64,000 nt of DNA from Desulfobacteraceae bacterium (GTDB lineage: Bacteria > Desulfobacterota > Desulfobacteria > Desulfobacterales > SURF-7), in contig QZKS01000079.1 in NCBI GenBank assembly GCA_003599865.1, positions 62,001 to 126,000 of the forward strand, given 5' to 3'. A program made the translations under genes and the position numbers. Positions 37,886 through 45,466 of the stretch are shown piece after piece. How positions within the stretch are numbered: position 1 is the stretch's first letter; every line of letters starts with the position of its first letter. The notes under the pieces were generated by a model. That model was not told the origin of the DNA, made no database searches, and saw nothing but the letters and a program-made list of their open reading frames with translations.

Positions 37886-39463
37886 TTATTTCAGCTTGTC
37901 CAGCTCGGCGCGGGCTTCCTGCGTCAGACCGGCATCAAGAGCAACCGCGTTCTCGATGTCCTGGCGAGCCTTGGCATGACGGCCGAGCGCAGCGAGGCAG
38001 CGCCCCCTGGCCAGATGCGCCTCACCGTCGTTTGGTGCCAGGGCGACCGCCTGATTCAGTATTTTCATTGCCTCTTCGTTGCGGCCGGCAGCCGACAAGG
38101 CAGAGCCATATGTGATATAGCCCCAGGCTTGGACCGGATCCAGCTTGAGGGCCTGTCTGCTTTCCGACAAGGCTTCGGCGAACTTTCCTCTGGTCATGTT
38201 GATATTGGCCCTGACCAGCAGTGCGGTAGCTGTTTTCGGTTCAAGGGTCAATGCGTTGGTGCTGTCCTCGAAAGCACGATCGAGGGAGCCTGCCTTCAGA
38301 CGCGCGAATGCCCGGATCGCATATGCCGTGGCCGAGGTTTTGGCCGAAAGGGATGCGGTGCAGTCGTCGGCCGCCTGATCGTACCTGCGGAGCAGAACGT
38401 AGGTAAGCGCCCTGTCGAGCAGTACTCCGGCATCGCCGGGCGCTGCCTCCACAGCCTTGTCATACGCGGCAAGTGCCTTTGTCAGCTCGCCCTTTTCACG
38501 ATAGGCCTTTCCAGCGAAACGCTGAAACTCCGCATTGCCGGGTGCGATCATGGCGCCGCTCTCGGCATATCCGGCAAGCGCGTCAAAATCGCCCAGCACG
38601 ACCGATGCCTGGCAGGCAGTGTAGAAGGGCCTGATGTCATGCGACCCCAGAGCGATGGCCGTGTAGGCGTCCTTTGCCGCGTCTTCCCATTTGCCGCCCT
38701 GTGCCAGCACTTCTGCCCGCGCAATGTACGGAGCTACCGCATGGGGCTTGAGCATGAGCGAAGCGGTGAAGTCTTTTGCGGCATTGCCGAGCTTGCCCGA
38801 TCCTGCGTATGCTCTCCCCCGGTGGTAAAAGGCCTCGGCCGATTCCCCGTTCAGCCCTATGCTCTTATCCAGGTCTGTCCTCGCCTTCTGCCACATGCCC
38901 TTTTCGACATAGGCACGCCCGCGGTTCAGAAGGGCGCTCGTATCGTTCGGTTTGAGGGCAAGGGCGTTCGTGTAAAGGTCTATGGCATTGTTCCAGTCGC
39001 GCATCTCCCTGTATGCGATCCCCTGGACGTTCAGGGCGTCGTAAAGATTGGGGTCGATCCCGGCGGCGATCCGTGCATCGGAGAGGGCCCGGGACCAGCT
39101 GCCCTTGAACGAGTGAATCCATGCACGCTCCATGATGATGCGCGCATTGTCCGGGAATCGTGCGACCGCCTCGTCGGCCTTCTTCAGTGCGGAATCGCTC
39201 TCCCCCAGCATTCGCATAGCCTGGAGCTGGTACACTATGGGCACCGGGTCGGATGCATTCTTCCGGACTGCATCGGTCGCCGCCGCCATGAGTTCCAGCC
39301 AGCGGCCCTCATCTGCAAGCGCGGCAAGGTCGGCCTTGATCGGCTCGTCTGGAGCTTGTCCGGACGGCTCTTCGGCCCAGGCAGATGCCTGAACCGTGAC
39401 CAGCCCGAGAGCATACATTCCGGCGACAAGGGCTATAATGAAAACAGCGGTTTTATTGCGCAC
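37886..39463 (-). CDS. Exported TPR-repeat protein
   Basis: The protein of about 525 residues has a signal sequence (FIIALVAGMYALGLVTVQASAWA) and roughly a dozen tetratricopeptide repeats, for example DALNVQGIAYREMRDWNNAIDLY and SALLNRGRAYVEKGMWQKARTD. It is predicted to be a periplasmic scaffold. The start is GTG 39463 with GAGGGA 7 nt upstream; GTG 39478 would share GTGA with the upstream stop. The gene is strongly GC-rich compared with the dcw genes (38 of 60 bases in 38881-38940). Confidence 0.8.
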   Translation of the reverse strand: MRNKTAVFIIALVAGMYALGLVTVQASAWAEEPSGQAPDEPIKADLAALADEGRWLELMAAATDAVRKNASDPVPIVYQLQAMRMLGESDSALKKADEAVARFPDNARIIMERAWIHSFKGSWSRALSDARIAAGIDPNLYDALNVQGIAYREMRDWNNAIDLYTNALALKPNDTSALLNRGRAYVEKGMWQKARTDLDKSIGLNGESAEAFYHRGRAYAGSGKLGNAAKDFTASLMLKPHAVAPYIARAEVLAQGGKWEDAAKDAYTAIALGSHDIRPFYTACQASVVLGDFDALAGYAESGAMIAPGNAEFQRFAGKAYREKGELTKALAAYDKAVEAAPGDAGVLLDRALTYVLLRRYDQAADDCTASLSAKTSATAYAIRAFARLKAGSLDRAFEDSTNALTLEPKTATALLVRANINMTRGKFAEALSESRQALKLDPVQAWGYITYGSALSAAGRNEEAMKILNQAVALAPNDGEAHLARGRCLAALGRHAKARQDIENAVALDAGLTQEARAELDKLK

Positions 39464-39474
39464 GAAAATCTCCC

Positions 39475-40815
39475 TCACTGTTCCTGCCTCCTCGCCGCAA
39501 CCTCCTGCTTGATAGCGCCAAGGACGGGCTTGAGCACCTCGATGCGCTGGCGGCAGAGGATCGACAGCTCCCTGTCGGGCCCAGGGTCACCCTCGTCTTT
39601 TTCCACTTTTGTCTGGGCCCGGTCCTTGGCCCGCTCGGCCTGCTCGTTCAAATCGAGGATCGACTTCTCGATCCGGATCACCAGGCCCAGCAGCGTGCTC
39701 CGGCTTTCTTCACGCAGGAGCTTTTCCAGAGAGCGGTTTTTCGCTTCGAGCAGGATGCCGTTGCTCCAGCGTAAGTTGTCCGCCCGTCCAGGGTCGGTGA
39801 GGTCCGGGGTGTCGATGAAGTCTTCCAGGGGCGGCTCCTCGACCACGCGCACAGCGATTCGTGAAGGTGCGCCGTCTTCCATGAGCGTGCTCACGGTCGT
39901 GAGCTTCCGGGTATTCCTCAGGTAGCCGTTCACCGGAACCCAGCCTCCGCTCTCGCCGCGCCGGGCAACCACAACCTGTGCATACGGCTTCGTGCCGCGG
40001 TCAGGCTTCTCCTGAAACAGCATGGCGACAAAGGAAACCGGCCGGCCGCTCTCCTGTGAAATCGACGGTGCAAGAAAACTCCAGTAGGTTTGTCCGTCTA
40101 TGGAGACTTCCCGGAAGTGCGATCGTCTCGCCTTATGGGCTGCCTCCAGCGAGGCGGTGTCGGCCGAGCGCAGGCTTTGTACGATCGCCTCAACCATGAT
40201 GTCTCTGTTATAGGCGCCGAACTTCTTTTGTGGAGCATACGGTTCCCCGGACAGCGGGATGCCCAGCAGAACCGTGTCGCGGGGCAGATCAGCCTGGCCC
40301 GGTACCGGAAGGCTGCCAAACGGGCTTAAGAGGCTCACCCAGGTCGCGAATTCAACATCGAAGTTTACGTTCTTGTTTGCCATGCTCTCTCCGAGGGCAT
40401 CGCGCACGTCTGTCGTAACCTTATGGCTCGTGACAGCCGTTCCGGGGAACGGGATGATGCCCACCGTGAAAGCACTCAGCATTGCCGCACGGTTCAGTCC
40501 GCTTGAATCATGCTTTATCTCGGCCTTGACCATGATCGGCAGAGCTGTCCAGTCGTCGGAAAAAAGCTCGGGGTACAGCACCTGGGCACGTTCCTGCAGT
40601 TGCCGGGTGGTGAGGCGATACTCTTCCATGCCCGGGATGGGTTCTTCATAGACATCGGTATAGCTAATGATGCTGAAGCGGGCCTGGCCGAGCTTGAGCT
40701 GCGTTTCGCCACCGGGTTTCAGGGTGCTTGCTACCCGCTGCGAGGCGCACCCGCTCATGAACATGCATATCAGGATTATCCCCGCCCATTTTACAGATAC
40801 ACGGAATGTATTCAT
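39475..40815 (-). CDS. Lipoprotein of unknown function
   Basis: This 446-residue protein has a signal peptide with lipobox MSGC, a mixed alpha/beta body, and a charged helical C-terminus (about 385-446) likely to form a coiled coil. No known family is recognised. ATG 40815 is chosen for its position at the signal peptide, with GGGGTG upstream; ATG 40851 would add a non-signal extension. It is the first gene of the eight-gene minus-strand run. Confidence 0.65.
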   Translation of the reverse strand: MNTFRVSVKWAGIILICMFMSGCASQRVASTLKPGGETQLKLGQARFSIISYTDVYEEPIPGMEEYRLTTRQLQERAQVLYPELFSDDWTALPIMVKAEIKHDSSGLNRAAMLSAFTVGIIPFPGTAVTSHKVTTDVRDALGESMANKNVNFDVEFATWVSLLSPFGSLPVPGQADLPRDTVLLGIPLSGEPYAPQKKFGAYNRDIMVEAIVQSLRSADTASLEAAHKARRSHFREVSIDGQTYWSFLAPSISQESGRPVSFVAMLFQEKPDRGTKPYAQVVVARRGESGGWVPVNGYLRNTRKLTTVSTLMEDGAPSRIAVRVVEEPPLEDFIDTPDLTDPGRADNLRWSNGILLEAKNRSLEKLLREESRSTLLGLVIRIEKSILDLNEQAERAKDRAQTKVEKDEGDPGPDRELSILCRQRIEVLKPVLGAIKQEVAARRQEQ

Positions 40816-40923
40816 TGCCACCCCTCTCCTTTTTTTCAGGGGGCCTGTCATTTTACCGCCCTCTGTCCCGGATCTACCGGTATTTTCAAGCTGGTTGCGT
40901 TTCTCTTCTTATTGCTTGGCCGC

Positions 40924-41226
40924 TCATTTCAAATCCGTCATGGTCATTACATTCTGATTCAGAATGACGGAAATTTTTTCCTGGGTAACCGTCAGATCAT
41001 AATGACTTTGCAGGTTCATCCAGCTTTGGGCATCGGTATCAAAAAATTTGGCCAGTCTAAGGGCTGTATCCGCTGTAATAGACCTTTTCCCAGACACGAT
41101 TTCACCGATCCGGCGTTGGGGGACGCCGATGGATTTGGCCAGACGGTACTGGGTTATTCCCATGGGTTTCAGGAAGTCTTCCTGAAGAATTTGTCCCGGA
41201 TGAACCGGTGGCATTTGTCTTTTCAT
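40924..41226 (-). CDS. higA: HigA-type antitoxin (orphan)
   Basis: The 100-residue helix-turn-helix protein has the HigA hallmarks PPVHPGQILQEDFL, QYRLAKSIGVPQRRIGEIV and GKRSITADTALRLAKFF. HigA antitoxins bind HigB mRNase and repress their own operon. ATG 41226 has AGGAG 8 nt upstream. The partner higB directly upstream has lost its middle, so this antitoxin is probably an orphan. A fragment of a second higA copy lies at 42829-42955. Confidence 0.9.
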   Translation of the reverse strand: MKRQMPPVHPGQILQEDFLKPMGITQYRLAKSIGVPQRRIGEIVSGKRSITADTALRLAKFFDTDAQSWMNLQSHYDLTVTQEKISVILNQNVMTMTDLK

Positions 41227-41238
41227 ATTCACGCTCCT

Positions 41239-41341
41239 TTAATGGTAATCGACAATTTCAACTGCATAGGCATTGCCTTCGCGCCACTCGAAGCATATCC
41301 GCCATTTTTTCCGCTTCTTTACTTTTAAAGGAAATAATCAT
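41239..41341 (-). pseudogene. higB: higB toxin remnant with internal deletion
   Basis: The minus strand reads the HigB N-terminus MIISFKSKEAEK (41341-41306), then one extra base, then the HigB C-terminus WRICFEWREGNAYAVEIVDYH and a stop at 41239. The roughly 90-residue family length is reduced to 34 codons, and the junction is out of frame. The toxin should be dead. Confidence 0.8.
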
Positions 41342-41412
41342 GACCTTATAATGACGTTATGCGTTAGTATTGTCAAGCGATATTATAACAGGAAGTTGCC
41401 AAAAAAGAAGAA

Positions 41413-41587
41413 ATGTCATTCAACGACGGATGCTTCGTGAATGGTGGCAGCCGGCAGCGGAATCATGATTTCATGGTGGCCGGTAATCGAATAGCCTTTG
41501 CCGCCTTTTAAGACCGGTTGGTTCACCACACCGCCGTTTCCCAGTCTGGAGACGGTTGCGGCAAAGATACGGAAATCCCGCAGGGAA
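41413..41587 (-). pseudogene. Fragment of deoxyhypusine-synthase-like gene, with 144-bp deletion
   Basis: This matches the 3' part of the gene at 42976-43929: RDFRIFAATVSRLGNGGVV joined directly to NQPVLKGGKGYSITGH and ending TIHEASVVE. The 48 codons between are missing. The homology stops near 41587. It has no start region and is a dead fragment. Confidence 0.8.
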
Positions 41588-41755
41588 AGGATAAAGGATA
41601 AGCCGGTTGGGTTTCGGCCAATATGTATTCTATCTGCGAAATCCGATTGTCCATCCATATAGCAGATACCCCGGAGGCATGTATTGTCAAGAAGAGTAAT
41701 GCCTGCGTATTCTGGCGGATATTGCTACTATAGCGTCTAAAATCAATATTTTTAA

Positions 41756-41786
41756 TTGACTTATGTGAATGATTATTTATAATCAT
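41756..41786 (+). promoter_or_regulatory. Crotonase promoter with overlapping 18-nt operator
   Basis: TTGACT (41756-41761) and TATAAT (41778-41783) are 16 nt apart. The perfect inverted repeat ATGATTATTTATAATCAT (41769-41786) covers the -10 box, as expected for a repressor site. The bound regulator is unknown. Confidence 0.6.
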
Positions 41787-41834
41787 CATAAAATGTTATT
41801 ATTATTTGACATTATTAACAATGAGGAGAATGCT

Positions 41835-42611
41835 ATGTCAAATCCGCTTGTACTTTGTGAAAATCGGGGCCCCGTTTCCTGGATCACCTTCAATCGCCCC
41901 GAGGTCTTCAATGCTTTCAACCACGAAATGGGCAGGGAAGCCTGCGAGGCCCTTGGCAGGGCCATTGAAGATACCGACACCAGGGTAATCGTCTTGGCTG
42001 GAGCCGGCAAGGCCTTCTCTGTTGGTGCCGATGTTCTGGCGGTAAGCGGCTCCGATAACCCCACCCGGGCAATAGACGAACTTGTGCCCATCGCCCACAG
42101 GGCCATCGCCGTCATCCGACAGTGCCCCAAGCCAGTGATTGCCTCCATCAACCGGCTGGCTGCGGGATTCGGGCTTGCGCTGGCCCTGGCATCCGACATA
42201 CGGGTCGCCACTGAAAGGGTCCGCCTGCGATACGCCTATTCCTCGATAGGACTCACCGGCGACGGCGGAATAAACTGGACCCTCCCCAGGATGATCGGAA
42301 CCGCAAGGGCCCTGGAAATCGCCCTCCTGGCCGAGGATATCCGAGAAGAGGAGGCCGCGAAACTGGGTATAATCACCAAGTTTTTCCCCGAAGATCTGCT
42401 CATCGATGAAACCCAGAAGATTGCCGAACGCGTCGCCACCCTTCCGCAAAAAACCGCGTGGGCAATCAAACGTATGATCTACGGTTCCGCCGGAATGGAT
42501 CTTCTGCCGCACCTTTCGATGGAGCACGCAACCCTCCTGGAAGCGACAGCCACGGAGGATTTCAGAACAATGCTGAACAATCTCCTCAGTGGTTTTACTC
42601 AAAAGGGATAA
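41835..42611 (+). CDS. Enoyl-CoA hydratase/isomerase family protein
   Basis: This 258-residue crotonase-fold protein has the oxyanion-hole segments AGKAFSVGADV and INRLAAGFGLALALASDIRVA. The position of the second catalytic acid reads GLTGDGG, with Asp rather than the hydratase Glu; this resembles PaaG-type isomerases, so isomerase activity is at least as likely as hydratase. It has GAGGAG before ATG 41835, its own promoter and a terminator. It stands alone on the plus strand among gene remnants, suggesting an inserted cassette. Confidence 0.88.
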   Translation: MSNPLVLCENRGPVSWITFNRPEVFNAFNHEMGREACEALGRAIEDTDTRVIVLAGAGKAFSVGADVLAVSGSDNPTRAIDELVPIAHRAIAVIRQCPKPVIASINRLAAGFGLALALASDIRVATERVRLRYAYSSIGLTGDGGINWTLPRMIGTARALEIALLAEDIREEEAAKLGIITKFFPEDLLIDETQKIAERVATLPQKTAWAIKRMIYGSAGMDLLPHLSMEHATLLEATATEDFRTMLNNLLSGFTQKG

Positions 42612-42620
42612 ATTTTTTTC

Positions 42621-42652
42621 GAAAAAGCGGCATAATTAAACACCGCCTTTTC
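42621..42652 (+). terminator. Terminator after the crotonase gene
   Basis: GAAAAAGCGG and CCGCCTTTTC form a 10-nt stem with one mismatch and a 12-nt loop, 10 nt after the stop codon. The descending arm carries four T residues. Confidence 0.6.
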
Positions 42653-42673
42653 CACACATCCCCCTTAAACCCG

Positions 42674-42802
42674 TTAAAACAGTTTCGAGGTTTCCTCCAG
42701 GGTTTGCTTGGCCTCGCTGACCATCCGATCCAACAATTCCTTGCAGGTAAGGATGTCGTGGACAAGGCCGATTGACTGTCCCACCATCATCGGAGCGATG
42801 AT
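42674..42802 (-). pseudogene. Nitronate monooxygenase C-terminal remnant
   Basis: The minus strand encodes APMMVGQSIGLVHDIL, then CKELLDRMVSEAKQTLEE, and a stop. This is the typical end of 2-nitropropane dioxygenase/nitronate monooxygenase proteins (GQSxGxxxDI followed by a helix). Only about 43 codons remain; homology is lost upstream, where the second higA fragment begins. Confidence 0.6.
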
Positions 42803-42828
42803 TAGCGACAGTTATAATACGAAGGGAG

Positions 42829-42955
42829 CATAATGACTTTGCAGGTTCATCCAGCTTTGGGCATTGGTATCAAAAAATTTGGCCGGTCTAAGGGCTGTCT
42901 CCGCTGTAATAGACCTTTTTCCAGACACGATTTCACCGATCCTGCGTTGGGGGAC
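42829..42955 (-). pseudogene. Second, truncated higA copy
   Basis: This is nearly identical to 41004-41130 within higA, with scattered substitutions and one inserted T in a T-run. It ends at GGGGACG and joins a few bases resembling the higB end, then the end of the deoxyhypusine-synthase-like gene. No start codon remains. Confidence 0.75.
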
Positions 42956-42975
42956 GAGGTAATCGACAAGAAATG

Positions 42976-43929
42976 TCATTCAACGACGGATGCTTCGTGA
43001 ATGGCGGCAGCCAGCAGCGGAATCATGATTTCATGGTGGCCGGTAATCGAATAGCCTTTGCCGCCTTTTAAAACCGGTCGGTTCACCACATTGGTGTGGG
43101 GCCGGTAATGCTGAATCATGTCAAAGTTGGCGGTCGTGAAATCCTGAACATCATCTTGCAGATTGCGGGCAATGGCCAGGGCTTTTAAAAAGATTTCCGG
43201 CATGATGACCGCACTGCCGAAATTCAGCACCACACCGCCGTTTCCCAGTTTGGCTACGGTTGCGGCAAAGATCCGGAAATCCCGCAGGGATGCCTCGCCG
43301 ATGGCGGCGCCGTCGGCAGACGGATGCTGATGCACGATATCCGTACCGATCGCCACATGGAGGGTGTAGGGGATGCCTTTTTCAGCACAGCAGGCAATGA
43401 GGGCCCGATTCACATACGGGGCATTCTCTTTCAGCAGGGCTTGCCCAACGGATTGGCCGAACCCGGTTTTTGTCAAAGCAGCGGTTTTGGCCGCCTGATT
43501 GACCAGGGCCGCCGTATCCGCAGCCATACCGAAAGAACCGTCATCCAATTGGGAGGCGACATCTTCCGAGGTGTGGCCGAAACGGGCCAGTTCGGTGTCA
43601 TGGATGGCAGCCGCTCCATTGGAAGCCACGTGGGTGAAAAAATTCTTTTTTACGAGATCAATCAGGATCGGGCTGCATCCGGTTTTGATCACGTGGCCGC
43701 CGATCATGGCGATCACCGGTTTGCCTTTCCGGCGGGCATGGACAACCGCTTGTGCAACGGCTTTCAGATCATCGGCCTTGAGTATGGACGGAAGTCCTTC
43801 CAGAAAGTCTTTGATGGTCATGCCGGCTTTTGGCGGTACGGCTTCGGCACGGGTGGTCACCTTGGATGCACGCTGTCCGGCGGAATAGGTCCGGAGGCCG
43901 GTCAGATCAATCTCTTCCAATATGCCCAT
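42976..43929 (-). CDS. Deoxyhypusine-synthase-like protein (conserved, function unknown)
   Basis: This 317-residue soluble protein has a Rossmann-type segment GKPVIAMIGGHVIKTG and the stretch SNGAAAIHDTELARFG followed by SEDVASQLDDGSFGMA. This reminds me of deoxyhypusine-synthase-fold proteins annotated in Geobacter relatives; bacteria lack hypusine, so the activity is uncertain. The C-terminal segment GKGYSITGHHEIMIPLLAAAIHEASVVE is repeated as fragments at 24229, 41413 and here. It follows cobA-hemD by 13 nt, so it may be co-transcribed with tetrapyrrole genes. Confidence 0.7.
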   Translation of the reverse strand: MGILEEIDLTGLRTYSAGQRASKVTTRAEAVPPKAGMTIKDFLEGLPSILKADDLKAVAQAVVHARRKGKPVIAMIGGHVIKTGCSPILIDLVKKNFFTHVASNGAAAIHDTELARFGHTSEDVASQLDDGSFGMAADTAALVNQAAKTAALTKTGFGQSVGQALLKENAPYVNRALIACCAEKGIPYTLHVAIGTDIVHQHPSADGAAIGEASLRDFRIFAATVAKLGNGGVVLNFGSAVIMPEIFLKALAIARNLQDDVQDFTTANFDMIQHYRPHTNVVNRPVLKGGKGYSITGHHEIMIPLLAAAIHEASVVE

Positions 43930-43942
43930 GGGAATCCTTTCT

Positions 43943-45466
43943 TTATTTCAGACCCTTGACATGATTCAGTATGGCGGTTACCAGGCCGGGAATGGTAAAT
44001 TCATCCGCCGTGATATCCACATGAAACCCCAGATCCCTGGCCGTATCCGCCGTAATCGGGCCGATCCCGGCAATGATGACATTCTTCATCAGGGCTTCAA
44101 ACTCCCGGTCCGGCAGCAGCGCTTTAAAGTTGGTTACGGTCGATGAACTGGTAAAGGTAATCATATCAATGTCGCCTTGGTGAAGATTCCGGATCAGCTC
44201 ATCCGTGTTCTCCGAAACCGGAATGGCGGCATAGGTGATGATTTCATCCACTGTTGCGCCCATCTTTGTCAGTTCAACCGGAAGAACGGGCCTGGCATCT
44301 TTTGCCCGGGGCAGGAGGACCCGTTTACCCTGTACCGGTTCGTTTTTGAATGCTGCAATCACGGATTCCGCCCGATAGCTTTCCGGAAGGATATCGGTGA
44401 TCAGCCCGTATTGCCGCATCCGGGCCGATGTGGACGGTCCGATAGCAACGGTCCGGATATGCCCGAGTCGCCGGGCATCAAACCCTTTTTCAAAAAGCCG
44501 TTCACAAAAGAAGGTAACGCCGTTGACGCTGGTGAAAACCAGATAATCATAGGATGAAATGTCATCAATCGCCTTGTCCAGCAGCCGGCAATCCGGCAGG
44601 GGAACGACTTGTATGGTCGGGAACTCCAGGCATTCGGCACCAAGATCGGAGAGCAGCCGGACCAGATCGCTTGCCTGTTCCCGGGCCCTTGTGACCACAA
44701 TCCGTTTGCCCATCAGCGGCCTGTTTTCAAACCACTGCATGGATTCCCTCAGGGTGACCACCTCGCCGACCACGATAATGGACGGGGATTTCAGACCGGC
44801 TGCGGCAACACGTTCAACAATGGTGGAAAGGGTTCCGGTCACGGTCTGCTGTTTTGCGGTGGTACCCCATCGAACCACTGCAACCGGTGTCTCCTGCGGT
44901 TTGCCGAACTCCATCAATTTTGCCGCAATCTCGGGAAGATTTTTGACGCCCATGAGAAATACCAGGGTTCCGATTCCTCTGGCCAGAGACTCCCAGTCAA
45001 TGCCGGATTTTTCTTTTCCAGGCGCTTCATGACCGGTAACAAAGGCAACCGTAGTCGTGAATTTCCGGTGGGTCAGCGGTATCCCTGCATAGGCCGGTGC
45101 GGCAATGGCGGAGGTGACACCGGGTACGATCTCAAAGGGAATGCCTGCCTCGATCAGAACTTCGGCCTCCTCTCCTCCCCGTCCGAAGATAAAGGGATCG
45201 CCGCCTTTCAGACGGGCAACGACCATTCCTTGCCTTGCTTTTTCGACCAGCAGGCGGTTGATTCCGTCCTGGGGGAGGGTATGGTCACCCCCTTTTTTTC
45301 CGACATAAATCCGTTCGGCAGACGGAGCGGCAAACGCCAGCAGCGTGGGGGATGCCAAATAATCATAAATGATCACATCCGCCCGGGAAATGCATTCTTT
45401 GCCCTTTACGGTGATCAGGCCGGGGTCTCCGGGGCCTGCCCCGATCAGAAACACTTTACCCTTCAT
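43943..45466 (-). CDS. cobA-hemD: Uroporphyrinogen-III C-methyltransferase / uroporphyrinogen-III synthase fusion
   Basis: The 507-residue fusion has an N-terminal SUMT domain (residues 1-245; GAGPGDPGLITV, RLKGGDPFIFGRGGEE, PGVTSAIAAPAYAGIPLTHR) and a C-terminal HemD domain (from about 250; VVTRAREQASDL, FTSSSTVTNF). It closes hydroxymethylbilane to uroporphyrinogen III and methylates it to precorrin-2, feeding siroheme, cobalamin and the siroheme-dependent heme route. ATG 45466 with AAGGA is preferred over ATG 45481; it overlaps the hemC end by 11 nt. Confidence 0.94.
   Translation of the reverse strand: MKGKVFLIGAGPGDPGLITVKGKECISRADVIIYDYLASPTLLAFAAPSAERIYVGKKGGDHTLPQDGINRLLVEKARQGMVVARLKGGDPFIFGRGGEEAEVLIEAGIPFEIVPGVTSAIAAPAYAGIPLTHRKFTTTVAFVTGHEAPGKEKSGIDWESLARGIGTLVFLMGVKNLPEIAAKLMEFGKPQETPVAVVRWGTTAKQQTVTGTLSTIVERVAAAGLKSPSIIVVGEVVTLRESMQWFENRPLMGKRIVVTRAREQASDLVRLLSDLGAECLEFPTIQVVPLPDCRLLDKAIDDISSYDYLVFTSVNGVTFFCERLFEKGFDARRLGHIRTVAIGPSTSARMRQYGLITDILPESYRAESVIAAFKNEPVQGKRVLLPRAKDARPVLPVELTKMGATVDEIITYAAIPVSENTDELIRNLHQGDIDMITFTSSSTVTNFKALLPDREFEALMKNVIIAGIGPITADTARDLGFHVDITADEFTIPGLVTAILNHVKGLK

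Noticed and set aside
37616-39925. 769-codon open frame on the plus strand
   Set aside because: It is antisense to the exported coiled-coil, TPR and lipoprotein genes; GC-rich coding DNA often leaves the opposite frame open. It has no signal or domain resemblance.
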